The notes beneath the pieces were generated by a model. That model saw nothing but the letters and a program-made list of their open reading frames with translations, searched no databases and was not told the origin of the DNA. This document shows, piece by piece, positions 11,708 to 25,900 of a stretch of DNA of 64,000 nucleotides (its first letter is position 1; every line of letters starts with the position of its first letter). The translations under genes were made by a program, and so were the position numbers. Source of the DNA: Lytechinus pictus (taxonomy: Eukaryota > Echinodermata > Echinoidea > Temnopleuroida > Toxopneustidae); assembly GCF_037042905.1 (NCBI RefSeq), contig NC_087253.1, positions 4,345,501 through 4,409,500 of the forward strand, read 5' to 3'.

Positions 11708-12514
11708 TACCCTCTGCCTAATATTACACGGACGAGTCCTGGGCTCCGACCAAACTTTGCTTGTAAATTTTTCCAAATGACTTTCTGAAATTGATCGTCC
11801 GGCCACACAACCTGTCCGGACACACAACAACTGGGTATAATACTACATTTAGATTCTATGTATTACATGTAGATCTCCCTTGCCCTGATGGCACTTGCAA
11901 AGTGGTTTTCATTGAGACAAAAAAGGCAAGTAGTAAAAGAATGTAGACCTTAACGTTAGATCTAAAACCAAAGTAAGAAAATATAGCAAATTAACGAGCC
12001 AATGGGCTATATAACCTCGTTCGTAGGATGAGTTGAGCCAATCAGCTCAGAGACTTAAACCAGTTGATTTACAATTTTGTTGATTTTCTTTTTCCTTCAA
12101 CAGTTAATTTCCAGTGAAGTTGACGTATGAGAGAACAAACGAAAATGGTACACAAGTCTAGATCATGAGTTATGCAGCATTAGCCTATATAGCCTTTCAC
12201 TATTATTATCCACCCACAAAACCAATTGGCTTATTATTAACCTTGGAGATGTTTCTATATTATTTATTTTGCCACGACATGCCATTTCTTCTTCAGGCGC
12301 TCCTTTCCCGGAATTCCCCTCTGACCAGCCACCTTGCACTCAAGTACCCTTCTCAAAACATGATCAACACCAGGGAATAATTTTCCTAGTATCGCATCAA
12401 AATTTGCTCCACATTTTTGAAAGACTGCTATTCATAAAGTATTTTGTATAGCATATAATTTTACATAGGACTGCACATACTTAGTTGAGAGCTTCTCTCT
12501 TATGACCAAAAATG
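11708..12514. other. No gene recognised
   Basis: AT-rich sequence with short open frames only. It lies upstream of the GEF gene, so unseen 5' exons or the promoter could be here, but I cannot support any. Confidence 0.4.
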
Positions 12515-12760
12515 TTATTCAAATTTGTAAAGCAAAATTATTCCCTGAACACTCCTCGACACATGTCCAAACTTAAACATACTCTTGTTTGTTTTCGCAA
12601 TCTGAACCACCAGCTCTTTCAAACCCATAATCTGCATGAAAATGTCAGTCTTCTTGTCCATCATCAGCTTCACACCACACATCGCTCTCACCGTTGCACT
12701 CTCAGTCCTCAAAATCCCCATCACGTTTTCACTCAAACACCATGTTTCACCCCTGTACAA
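12515..12760 (-). pseudogene. LINE RT C-terminal relic
   Basis: The minus strand encodes about 80 residues including ETWCLSENVMGILRTE and VRAMCGVKLM, close to the conserved YGSETW...RAMCGVKL stretch at the C terminus of many LINE reverse transcriptases. No catalytic region is adjacent, so it is a short dead fragment of a family different from the one at 504-11330. Confidence 0.65.
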
Positions 12761-13169
12761 TATCTATGATCTCAGTCATACACCTGTATAAAAAATAAGT
12801 ATAAACATATAAACTATTTAATCCTATATTATTCCCAAGGCCAGTAGTAACCCTGATAATTATAACAAGAATTATATTCACTTTGGTACTTAATTTGGTC
12901 AGACCTTCTATTCTAAGGCTGTCAAGTCCTCAAAGTAAGTATCCATATAATAAGTAACCCATTTCTAACAACAAACATTTGTTGATATCAGGTTCAAATT
13001 CTCTTGACAGGTTAAACATCTAAAAGAAAGAATATTTTTTTCCCTCATATTTTTTTTCCTCACAGCCATCACTTTGTTATATAGCCGATGGTAAATGGTG
13101 ATATTTATTAATCAACCATATGATACTAAATAACTAACGCATTTAGTCTTGAAGTTATAATTTATCATC

Positions 13170-13462
13170 TACAATAGTAATAATAATAATATAGGTATAA
13201 TTACCAAGGGAAGCCTCTTCAGTTCTGAAAACTGTTCTCCCAGAGGGTCCTGCTATTACTATTACCCCGGCTTTAGCTGGGCTGCCTAGGCGCTCATGCA
13301 TTCAAGGAATTTTTTCTTACCGGGTACCCATTCACCTCACCTGGGTTGAGTGCAGCAACAATGTGGATAAATTTCTTGCTGAAGGAAATTATGCCATGGC
13401 TGGGATTTGAACCCTCTGTTTCAAAGTCAGAAGACGAATCCACTGGGCCACAACGCTCCACA
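13170..13462 (-). mobile_element. tRNA-derived SINE (copy A)
   Basis: On the minus strand it starts with a tRNA-like head, GTGGCCCAGTGG (A box) and GGTTCAAATCC (B box), followed by a body including CAACCCAGGTGAGGTGAATG and a tail in ATT repeats. The same body recurs at 21455, 23766 and 48663. Transcribed by RNA polymerase III if active. Confidence 0.85.
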
Positions 13463-13830
13463 AGTAGTGTGATGTTTAACCATCGTCATTATTACTTGGA
13501 AAGCTTTCACAACAATTTTTCCTAGCTTCCTTTTTATTCATAACTTTGGAATGTTTTTTCCTTTTTAAAATTATAGCATAATCTGACGATACTAACCAAA
13601 TACATAATTATTCCTCTCTATATACACTTTTGCAAAAATAACATTTTATATGGCACACAATTTGAACAGTCTCATGATATAAGCCTATATTATTTACTTG
13701 TAATTGATGCACAGTTCTTATTACCAAATTAGTAACTTATTATCACATTAACCCCCCCAAAAAAAAACAACAACAACATATCTTGACACTTCATTTGTAA
13801 TAATTCAACATTTTGATTTGTTATTCTCAG

Positions 13831-13905
13831 ACAAGGTACTAATGTCCACGACAGGAGATAAAAGAAAGAAGGATAGCGTAGGAGCCAGCTCAAAGAGAAA
13901 GAAGA
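13831..13905 (+). CDS. GEF exon 1 (first visible)
   Basis: Acceptor TTCTCAG at 13824-13830 and donor A|GTAGGT. From the ATG at 13842 it encodes MSTTGDKRKKDSVGASSKRKK, a lysine-rich start, and ends in phase 1. The presence of an acceptor means a 5' exon lies upstream, not located. Confidence 0.75.
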
Positions 13906-16900
13906 GTAGGTATTTCATCTTTTCTTTTTTCCTCTTTCAATTTGTTTTATTTTCTTCCCTGTTTCCTTTGTTCTTGTTCTTAACTCCAGTTTCATTCATG
14001 TTCTTGTCCTTCTTTATTTTCCTTCTATTTTTCTTCTTCGTTTTCTTTGCCTATTAAATATATTTTAGTTATTCAGATCTTGTATAACGCATATCGTGTA
14101 GCATGGCCATTTAAGATCTGTATGTGCTCCTAGAGGGTCTTCAATATTCAATTATTATATTACCTTCTGCTCCTTCAAAGTCAGAAGAGTGTCGGTATTC
14201 ATGTGGAGTGTACTATCATTTGCTGACCCCGGACTTTGTTAAAAGCATTGAAAATGCCTGTAACGGAAACATCTTTGTGGGAGAGCAAACTTACCAGCAA
14301 GTAATTTATCGGCCAAGCCTGCTAAAAGCCTCGGGCAACTAAAATTAAAAAAATTATACCGTTTTTGGTGAATTCTTCCTCCGCTTTTGCCAAATCGTCT
14401 TCATTTTTGAAGCGTCGCACTGTGTGCTGCCTGCGCCTACCCCGCAGTTATGTGAATCCACCGAATTCCCCATGAAATCACAATACCGGTAAACTACCTC
14501 TTATTTTTCAGTTCGGAAGTCGCTAAGCTGGCGGGAGAGTAAGGAGGCCATCAAACAGGATTTGGAGAAATTCTTCCAGGAGAGGTTCTCAAGAGGTGAT
14601 AAGATGGAGCGCAAACGAGAGAAGGTCCTTACCGAGATCTTCGCTTCTGAAAGGCGCTACCTGGAACAGCTGGATATCATTATCACTGTAAGTAAATGCA
14701 TCTAGCTAAATTCGATTTAATTCATCTTATTTTTATTTCTATTTTTTCTCCATTCTTATTTCATTTTCAGTGATATTTCATTTTTTTATTTCCTTTAATT
14801 TTTTTTATTTTTCTTATTTCATCTATATTATAATTTCAGCAAAAGGAACAAATTAAATTCAACAACTACAAAGAATATCATAGTACAGCACTGACTGGTT
14901 AGTCTGGAGGTACAGACCCTGATTGAAACTTTCATCAGCAAGTGGGTCTTTACACAAAGACTAGCACATCTAAAACTTCCTGTTTCTATACTGAGTGAGA
15001 GGTTTTTCAGTACTTAAAGGGATGGTCCAGGCTAGAAATATAGAATATCTCAATAAATAGAGTAAAATTCACAGAGCAACTTGCTGAAAATGTCATCAAA
15101 ATTGGATAACAAATATACGAAGTTATTGAATTTTGAAGATTTGCATTATTCCGGTGAAACAGTTCATTAGGTGGGCTGATGATGTCATATCCCCACTTAT
15201 TCTTTTGTATTTTATTATATTAAATTAGGCGTACTCAAAATTTTTCTGCCAAGAACTAAAACAATTGGATTGACAACCGATTAAGTGCATTAGTTATTTA
15301 TTGCCGCAACTTCATCATAATGGAGACACATCATTTACAAATGTATGAAAAAATGATGATTTCATGTAATAACATAAGAAAAAGGAAAGTGAGGATATGA
15401 CATCATCAGCCAACCTTATAAATATTCATGACGATGTGCATATAACTGTTTTCACAAAATATTGATAAACTTTAAAATTCAGTAACTTCGTTATTTGTTA
15501 TCCGATTTTGATGAAATTTTCAGCATTTTGCTCTGTGAATTTTACTCTATTTATTGAGATATAAATATCTTCAGCCCGGACTATCCCTTTAAGTCATTGT
15601 AGGCTCTGCACTTAGACTCCTAAGTTCCATGAGTGAAGGGTATGCACAGCAGACTACTGACTGGTTGCCAGGTATAGACAGCCAAAAGAAAATTTGTTCC
15701 TATTGCAAGATTCTGTTTCTGTTTGTGGTAACTCCCGTAGGAACTCGGCAGGACAGCATTTTGCTGGTAAACGCCAAGCTGGTATATAACCAATTACCTA
15801 TGAAACATTTTACATCTAGGTTAATCAGTCATAGTGGCTGACGTTATAGACGACAGATATCACTCTCGGGCCTTTTTATCAAAGTGGAGACAATGGGAGA
15901 GTTGGGATTCGAACTCACAACCTTGCGATTATGAGTCCAACGCTCTAACCACTGGACCACACGATCCGTGGTCATGGACTAAAAGGTACTTTCTAAACAA
16001 ACAATTAGTTGAAGTGTATGTCAGACCAGGGCCCCGTCTTACAAAGAGTTACAATCGATCCAATCAATTGTAACTATGGAAATCCATCAGTGTCATAATT
16101 TTTTCTACAGGATATTTGTAAAATGTCCTTTGTAAACATAGCAGAACAAACCAAATTGTCAAGAAATCAGTGAAGTTATGGATATACATTCATATCTAGA
16201 AATTTTTGTGAACAAACATGCATTTTATATGTTGACGTTGCTGGCCGTCCATAGTTGCGATTTATTGGATCAATCTCAACTCTTTGTTAGACATTCTTCA
16301 CAGGATGTAGACCTCTGAGTTGAGTTTCCATCGCAGTACTATACTTGGCATCATCATCAATAAAATTGACATTCTTATTACACATGTCCTATATATACTT
16401 TAATGATTTCCTGTAATTCTTTTGTTTGATCTACAGCATTTCATGAAACCACTAAGACAATTGTGTATAGTGCCTGAGAGTGACTTACGGATTGTGATCT
16501 GGGACATCATGGCGATCCAAGCAATCGAGAAACAGCTCCATATCTGCTTTAATTGTAACATGTGTATATTTACAATTATAAATGATTTTCTGTAATTTCT
16601 TTTGTTTAATCTACAGCATTTCATAAAACCACTGAGACAATCGCGGATAGTGCCCGAGAACAACACCCGTATCATGTTCGGGGACATTACAGCCATCCAT
16701 ACAATCAACAGACAGCTCTATATCTGTTGTTTTTGCCACATTCATAAATTTACAATTACCGGTATTAATGATAATTTCAAATTTTTCTGTTTAATCTACA
16801 GCTTTTCATAAAACCAGTAAGACAATCACCTATAGTGCCCGAGAAAGACATCTATAATTACCATTATTAACACTTTCCTGTAACTTTTCTGTTTGATCTA

Positions 16901-19900
16901 CAGCATTTCATAAAACCACTAAGACAATCACGTATAGTGCCCGAGAACGACATCCGTATCATGTTCGGGGACATCACGGCCATCCAAGCAATCAACAAAG
17001 AACTCTTAGCTCACATGGAAGAGATGAGTATCGGAGAGGCATTCCTGCAGCTCGCTCCGTACATCAAGCTTTACTCCACCTATGCTAATAACTTTGAGAA
17101 GGCCATCGACCTTTTACAGGTATGTATTAGTTCTGGGGAGCATTTCATCAACATTTTAGTCCAACAAGTTGACAGGTCTGACAACTTTCCTAGATTTTGA
17201 TTGGATAAGAAGCATCGTTGCTATGGTAGCGGTAGATAAAACGGGACTTGTCAGATAAAACATCAGACAAGTTCGTTCATGAAAAGCTCACCGCAATTGT
17301 AGATGGGATATATAACGTTTTTGTTTATTATTATTCTATAGTAAGTAGGATACCTAATCCATTTGCATATTTTCAAGCTATATTCAAGACATAAGTGTAC
17401 TGCACCTGGCCCCCCTGCATCATCGAATGAACATTTTAACAGATATGATGCTATACAAATGCTGTAATTTATCATCATAATCGTCATCATCATCATCATC
17501 GTCTTCATCGTTATCAATCATCATCAATCATCATCAATCATCATTATCATCATCATCATTGTCATCAATCATCATCAATCATCATCATCATCATCATCAT
17601 TGTCATCATCATCATTGTCATCAATCATCATCAATCATCATCAATCATCATTATCATCATCATCATTGTCATCATCATCATCACCATCATCATCAATCAT
17701 CACTATCACCATGATGATGGTGGCGATGATGAAGCATTAGTTCAGACTAGAATATGTAAAAGTACACGTTTTCATAACATCTTTTTAGTCTAATTTTGCC
17801 TATAAATAATAATAATAATAATACTAAACAGTTCTTGTATTGCGCATATCACATTTATTAATAATGTCTCTATGCGCTTCCAAAGTGAAATAAAGTGGAA
17901 CAGATTTCTGAACTCTCAAGAAATTTTACTTAGAGTCACCTGTACATGTAGCTACATTTATATGTGAGTTTTATCCTCATGTTCAGGAATGGGAAAGCAA
18001 GGCCGCAAACTTTGTAAGGTTTCTACGAGAGACGGAGAAGAAAGATCAATGCCGTAGTTTGTCTTTGCACGCTCTTCTTATCACGCCGATTCAGAGAGTT
18101 CCAAGGTAAAAAAGGAAAGGGCAATATTTTCGGTGCAATAAGGAAGCATTTATGCATTAATTCGATTGAAATATGTATGTTCAGATGAAAATCAAGTCCT
18201 ATTTTGTTTTTGTTTAAACATTGAGGGAGTAATGAGTATGAATTAACTAGAACGTCTGTTTGAGAGCGATGTTTTTTGTTCTGAAATCCCAGTTTCAAAT
18301 AGAATGGATATAAAGTTATTGTATGTCTTTATTGAAAACCTGTCTCTATATTGGTCACCAAATTGTCTTCCATTTGAAAGGAATATGTGTTACAGAACCT
18401 GTATATAAAGGTTATCTGTATGCAGTGGCCAGTGGTCGTTATTTTTGGTTTCCTTTGGTTGGCGTTAATAGACAGGTTTAAGTGTATATTATGAATATAG
18501 TACGGAAGATGTTGATCATAGTGGTAGTATAGAATCGGTAAAGGAAATAATCTGTTGTCTCACGATGTGGCAAACTGAAATTGCGACGTTTCGACTGAAC
18601 CTGCTAGTCTTCGTCAGGCAATGAAGTGGACAATCGCTGCTTGCGCCTTTTATCACTGCTACACACGGCGTGTTAAAGAGGCTATTAGCCGACGGGATTT
18701 CCCCGACGTCCGCATGCCGCCCAGCAATCGCACCGTCCGCAGCTTCTGATTGGTCGGTTGCTCCGACCAATCGTAGCGCGGCGGTTCCGGCACCGACGGC
18801 ACGCAGCTTACAGTATAAAAGGCACACGCTGCGATTGTCCACTTCATTGCCTGACGAATACTAGCAGGTGCAGTCGAAACGTCGCAATTTCAGTTTGCCG
18901 CATCGTGAGACAACAGATTATTTCCTTTACCGATTATCTACACTGTAATATATACTTTATTACAGATCATGAGATGTCATTTTTCTCTGCTTCTCCTAGA
19001 TACAAACTTTTACTCAAGCAACTCTTAGACCACACCCCATCGAGCCATGAGGACTACACAAAAATCAAAGGTAATATAGATATTTATATAATATTGACTG
19101 GCCTTGAGGCGAACATCAAATATATTGCCCACAAAAGAATCATATTGGCCCGAGTCTTTAGACGAGGGCAATATGGTTCTTATAAGGGCAATATATTTGA
19201 TGTTCCCTGGAAGAGGAGCCATTCAATATTTTTATTATTTTATTTTATTTTTGCTTCTGTGGTACGGGCTTCATTGATGTGAATGATATGCTTGCTGATT
19301 GGCCGTTATCTCTGAGGTAACAGATTAAATGAGGTAAAAATGGTTAACAAAGAATACTTTTTTTTTTTTTTTTCAGATGCCCTTCAAAACATCTCAGAAG
19401 TAACCCAGGGCATCAATGAATATATCAGAGAACATGAGAACTTTCAGAAGATGTTGGATATCCAGAACTCCATCGGTGGCAAGGCTCCCAAACTCATCAT
19501 CCCCGGTCGGAAATTCATCAAAGAGGGCCCGTTAATGAAGGTTGGTGCAATTAAATTACCCTGTTCCAGGGAATAATTTTGCTTTGCAAATTTGAATAGC
19601 ATTTTCGGTCATAGGAGAAAAGTTCTCAACTAAGTAATGTACAGTCCTGTGTACAAATATGTTATACAAAAGACTTTATGCCTTGCAGTCTTTCAAAAAT
19701 GTGGTGCGAATTGCGATGCGATACCAGGAAAGTTCTTCCCTGCTGTTCATATACTGTACACCAGGGCCCTGTCTTACAAAGAGCTACGATTGATCCAATC
19801 AACCTCAAGTATATGGAAGTCCATCAACATCATATTTTTTGTCTTCAGGAAATTGAACAATGTCCTTTGTAACCGAAGAGAAGCACACTGAATTTTTAAG

Positions 19901-22900
19901 AGAATGATGAGTGTAATGTATGAAGAGACATGGTTTCTAGAAAATGTTTTGAACAAACATGAAATTTTGATGTTGACGTTGCTGACTTTCCATAGTTGTG
20001 GTTGATTGGATCGCTCGTAACTCTTTGTAACATGGGCCCCTCTGGGGAGCGTTTCATGAAAGGACTTGTCAGGCGTTTGATCCGACAAGTCCCATTTTAT
20101 CCGATAGTTACCATAGTAATGGTGCTTCTCAGCCAATCAGAATCAAGGAAAGTTGTCAGATCTGACAACTTGTCGGACGAAAATGTTGATGAAACGCTCC
20201 ACAGGAGGCCTGTTTCATAAAAGATATACAACTATTGTAACCACATGGAATCCTTGAATGCGATTGGCTGCTGAGCGCTGTTACCATGGTAGTTACAATA
20301 ATGGCAAAGTTACAATAGTTGTAGGTCTTTGTGAAACCATGCCCTATGCTCCTTTGATGCAGTGTGTGTAGGGGTGTGAGTGGTCACAGATAAAAAGATC
20401 TGAAAAAAGCTGAAGAGTGCTGAAAAAGTCTGAAATAGAAAGAGCTCCCATACTTTTTGTACAGAGGTAAGCCCAAAATAAGCTGAAATTAAGCTGAAAA
20501 TCAAAACAAAAAAATCTGAAATCAGATAAAAATCTGAACTCTCACACCCCTGTGTGTGAAAGAAGTCTGCAAGCACAGTGAAGCTAGTCTCCTAACCCAG
20601 ACTCTGAATCATGTAATATAAATAAAAACCAGGGGTTTGCACCCGCTGACTTGTAATTAAGCGAATCAACGAATTAAATTTTATTAATGAAGAAGAATTG
20701 TGGACCAAAATTGTTTATTCATTTGTACTGACCACACAGAAACGTTAATAGTACTATAAACAATGCGCTAACAGAGGCCCTGTTACAACCGTTAATGTGG
20801 TAGCGATGCCTTATGTTGCATTACTTACACATTGATACAAATGTTTTGACTTCACAATTCGAACGATGTGACTGGGCTTGTTGTTAGCACTCTGTTAGGC
20901 TAAAAACGTTTATGTGCGGCCGGCACTGGACTTAGACCTGATGGGTGTTTCATAAAGCTGTTCGTAAGTTAATAGCGACTTTAAGAACGACTGGTGATCC
21001 CTTGTGGTAAATAGTAGACACCGATATGTTCATTGGCAATGGTTTAGCGTGTAAGAAAGGTTTACCAGTCGTTCTTAAAGTCGCTCTTAACTTACAAACA
21101 GCTCTATGAAACAGCCCGCTGGGTTAACTGAGAATACCACCCATTTTGTTTTTAGTATAAATTTCACTCTTTTTTTTTTCGGGGTATTGTATAACAGGTC
21201 ACCAAGAATGGGTCTGGTTCCCACGAACGCATGTTCTTCCTCTTCTCCGACGTCCTGCTCTACGCCAAGCATAACATGAGCCTAGAGCGCCCTCTGTTGG
21301 CCAAGCCTTATACATGTTCCTCTGTGATAAAGCTTGATGATTGTAAGGTTGATCTCGTCCTGGGAGAACAGAAAATAGACGGAGCAGGAGCCCTCTTTAA
21401 GGTAATGATACTTACAAACCTATTATACATTTGGTCTACTTGTCAGATATTATAATAATAATAATAATAATATAGGGTATTTATATTGCGCACATATCCA
21501 CCTTGTTAGGTGCTCAAGGCGCTCCTATATTACCCGGCTAAGCTAGGCGTTCATAGCGCACACAGCTTTTTAAGGAATTACTTCCTACCGGTACCCATTT
21601 ACCTCACCTGGGTTGAGTGCAGCACATTGTGGATCAGTTTCTTGCTGAAGGAAATTACGCCATGGCTGGGATTCGAACCCACGACCCTCTGTTTCAAAGT
21701 CCGAAGACTAATCCACTGGGCCACAACGCTCCACGTTTACATTATACATTTGGTCTACTTGTCAGATATTATACAGATAATAGAAATTGAAATATAACAT
21801 TTCCTCTCCCAGATGGAGTTATATTTCTTCCCAAGGGATTATATTTTACCTGAAGTGTGCAGCAGCGCGCAGCGCTGAGGGAAAATATTCTCCCAAGGGA
21901 AAATTATAACTGCGGAGGTCAGTTGAAATGTTTTTTATTGAAAAGATAGACCAGGGGGCCGTTTCATAAAGCTGTTCGTATAAAGTTAAGAGCGACTTTA
22001 AGAACGACTGGTGATCCTTTATTGCGGTAAATGGTATATTCATTGGCGATGGTTACGCGCGTAAGAAAGGTTCACCAGTCGTTCTTAAAGTCGCTCTTAA
22101 CTTACGAACAGCTTTATGAAACACCCACCAGGCAATATCTGTTGTATTATATGGTCTATGTGGATTCGCCATCAGAGATTGCATTATCCTCTGGCTCTCT
22201 GATTAACTTGAAATTCTTGCTGCAGCTCTGATCCATCTACGTCAGAATAGAAAAATTTGGGAAAATACATCAAGTGCGTTCTTCATGCAATCGACGCGTT
22301 AACACAAGCGCGTACATCAAATAAACTACCTGGAAGTAGCAAGCAGCAAGTGACGTCACCTTTAATAGAACGCCGCAATTGACAATACAACGCAGTTATA
22401 TTCACTGAGGTGACGTCAAAACCTAGAATATAACAAATGCAATCCTCACAGCTATGATCACGTGATGGCGTATTGACCTATCACTGATTTGAATCTACAT
22501 AACCTATGTAATATAATCTTATAACCAGACCTGCCAACCAGTACCTTTTAGCCGTATTTAGTACGTTTATGCAACCAAAATACGGCAGTACGTTTTTTTT
22601 ATATTTTTTTTATACTAAATCGTAAATAATCTCTATATGTCTCTATTTCATAAAACGTACACAAATATGGTTAATAGATCAATGTAATTTCAGGTAACTT
22701 TTTTTTCAATCATTTTGTTAAAACCAGTGTGAAGATATACACATGTTTTAATGTTTTTTTTTTCATCTGCAAGAGCAGTGCGCATTTTAGCTTGCATGCA
22801 GCTTGAGCGCCGCGATGAGCGAGTGCGCCAAGCATTTTATTATGAAATACACTTTTTTGGGGAAAAATACATTTTTTAAATCACAGAATACAGTTTTTCA

Positions 22901-25900
22901 TTCCTAGAGGTTGGCAGGTCTGTATAACACATGGGCTTAACACATGTGTCTACAGTAGTACTATCAATTGGACTAATTCCTGTTTGGTCTAATTGTTGAA
23001 GTCCACACTTCACATGGTGTAATGACCACCTAGTCTAATTGCCATCTAGTCTAATTCCCAGTTGATCAAATTTCCACTTAATCTGCTTATCATATTTTAC
23101 TTTGTCAAATGGAAATATGGTTCATATTGTGTAAATTTCAATTTGTCAGTATTTCAAAGATTAACATCGTGGAGCCCTACTAGTTATTATTATTTTTTTG
23201 TTACATATATATATATATATAACTAAATTAAACTTATTTCAATTTTCATAATGCATCGTCATGGAAAATTCTATCCCCTATGCTTATAGCTCTCTTACAA
23301 CGAGGATCATCTTCTGTTATACTCTACCGACAATGCTGAAGCATTATCCTGGATCGACAAGCTTCAAGGCGCAATCGAAACCCACAAGAGAAACCGCGCC
23401 TCACTGAGAACGCCCTCTGTCCTGGAAGGTCGCAAAGAGGAGGCATTCGCACGTGACGCTGGTCGGACGCCGTTCAGAGCAAGCATGAGAATTCGCAATA
23501 TCCGTAGGAAACAACAACTCGCAAGTGAAATGGTCTCCCAGGTTAGAAAAAGTGTTCAAAACGTCAGTCAAAAATGTTGCAGGAATTGGAATTAATATTT
23601 GGTACTATTGGTCACAATTTGATATTTTGGCAGTGAATTGTTATCCGAAATCTGCATATTTGTCACAAAAGTTAGTGAAAAGATTTAGATTTGACAGAGA
23701 AATGTTGGCCAAAATTTGATATTTGGCAAAAAAATGTCATTCAAAGTGTGCATATTTGGGGGCATATTTAGTGGTAGCGACTCTCGTCTTTCAATGAGAG
23801 GGACGTGGGTTCGAATCCCAACCATGGCATGTTTTCCTTTAGCAAGAAATTTACCCACATTGTGCTGCACTCAACCCAGGTGAGGTGAATGGGTACCCGG
23901 CAGGATTAATTCCTTGAATGCACCAAGGGCCATTAGCAGCTGGAGCTATAGCTGGGGTAATATATAGTGCGCAACTGAATAGGCAACTTAAGCAAGATAC
24001 TGCGTAAAATGATTTAAAAGTCTGGCTTAAGTATCGAATCGAGGACTGGCCAATTACTGTATAACTTTATGAACAGATTTATGATTTCTTTCCCAATAAT
24101 GTTATTGACGCTTTCTTGTCGTACTTATCTTTCATAGGGGACCTCTCCTTCAGTGACACGTAAGGACCTTCTTTACCCCATGAGGAAAGACATCTTGAAA
24201 ATGAGTGACAAGAAGGTAGGCAATTCACCATGACAGACAGGATATTCAACCAGAAAATTTTGATTAAAGCATGATATTAAAGAGCTTAACAGTGTTCGCA
24301 CAATTCTTGATGATTTAATCACAACATTGAACTTTGAGTTAATTACACAGTTGCTTCTACTCTTGTTAGTTGAACAGGCATGGTGCGCATTGAGCACCTG
24401 ATATCGGTATCAATGAATCTATTACATGTAGATCAAAGTGAAATAATAAAGTTCAATTTTAAAGGCAAGTCCACCCCAACAAAAAGTTGATCTGGCCCCC
24501 GCTGCATAAAATTTAACGTTATGGTAACTTTGCCATGCAAGGGTAACTTGCATGGAATCCTTGATTTTGATTGGCTGTTGATCAGCGTTACCATTGTAGT
24601 TACCATTGGATGGCAAAGTTACTATAGTAGTAACTTTTATGCAATGGGGCCTTGAATAGAGAGAGAAAAACTAAATGCCTTAACCCTATCTAGGCTGGGG
24701 TATTTTGGGAGTTCATACGGCCGGGGGGGGGGGGGGGGGCCTCCCAGGCCCCCCTTGAGATCTCGGCCGTCAACCGCGTGATCGCGCCGAAAATTGGCAC
24801 GCAGGTTGTCTTGGATTTAATCTACACAATGGTATAGTAATTTATTTCATGCGAATTGTTATTAAGTAATTATGCTAATTTATGCGTAATTAGTATGCGA
24901 AATCATACTTTTTCCTCTAACTCCTTAAACAAAGCTCCAAATGTTCTATTTTTTGGCATAGAAACTCTTTGTGGTGTTCTTAGCAAGTTTACACAAAAAA
25001 AATTGTGATATCAGATCAATTTCTTATGTATTATATTGTTTTTTGCAATTTCTTATGTATTTCTTTGTTTTTTGGACCCTTTGTTTTTCATTGCTTTTTC
25101 AATGAAATTTGTTGGGGACTCTTCTAAGATCATAAACAGCATAAAATACATTTAGACCAGCAAAACTAAAAATAATCATACATTTATGATTTTTGGTTGA
25201 AAACACAATTTACATTGACTTTGTACACGAAAACACGTTTTTTAAGCAATTTTTGGTCTGACATGCACTTACATAACGTTGCGTAATTTCCGAACCGCGT
25301 ACCCGGATGACGCAAAATTGGTCTCAAAAGTTGCTCAAGACTTGAAAGTAAAAAGTCAGCGAGTAGCGCGGTCAAAAAATTTTGCACGGCGAAAATATCG
25401 CGCGACACGTTGAGGGGGGGGGCCTCAGAGGCCCCCCCCCCCCCCGGCCTAGATAGGGTTAAGTGTCACCATATTCAGATGTAAAATAAGTTGTGACATT
25501 TTGAAGTTTTACTCAATTTCAAACAACAGTTTTCTCCTGACTTCTTCACTTAAAAAAAGCCTCTCCATGTGAATACCTGTCTGATATTTCCAAGTTTTGC
25601 TCCATCTGTTTAGGCTGGCAGCTCAAGAAGATCAGTATCATCGCCACCCGTGATACGGAGAAGTGCCTCTAGGCGATATCCTCTGAGACACCATGCAACA
25701 CCGCAACCGATAGCACCACCAAGGCACAGGGGAATCTCCAAACGGCCGAAGTCTCTTCCTCCTCAGCTGTCCAAGAAGAAACTGAGGAGACTCCAACATC
25801 AAGGACCACGCCCACTCAACAAGAAGAAAACAGAAGTGAGTAAGGGTCAAACTGGTGGTAGTGATGATGATGATGGTGGTGGTGGTGGTCAAGATGATGA

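Larger units (their letters stand above)
18534..18938. mobile_element. Foldback element with two hammerhead-like cores
   Basis: Head-to-head arms of about 150 bp (ends AATCGGTAAAGGAAATAATC and its complement) around a GC-rich centre. Each arm carries a TATA-like box pointing outward (minus strand near 18646-18654; plus strand 18814-18820) and about 30 bases later a ribozyme-like core. This resembles two inverted terminal repeats of a Penelope-like element; that affiliation is inferred. Lies in GEF intron 4. Confidence 0.75.

Noticed and set aside
15890..15965. Possible tRNA gene on the minus strand with a CAT anticodon
   Set aside because: A and B boxes are present, but the acceptor stem does not pair and a SINE body follows.
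18758..19282. 174-codon open frame across GEF exon 5
   Set aside because: It runs through a foldback element and an intron; only 19000-19070 of it is real exon.
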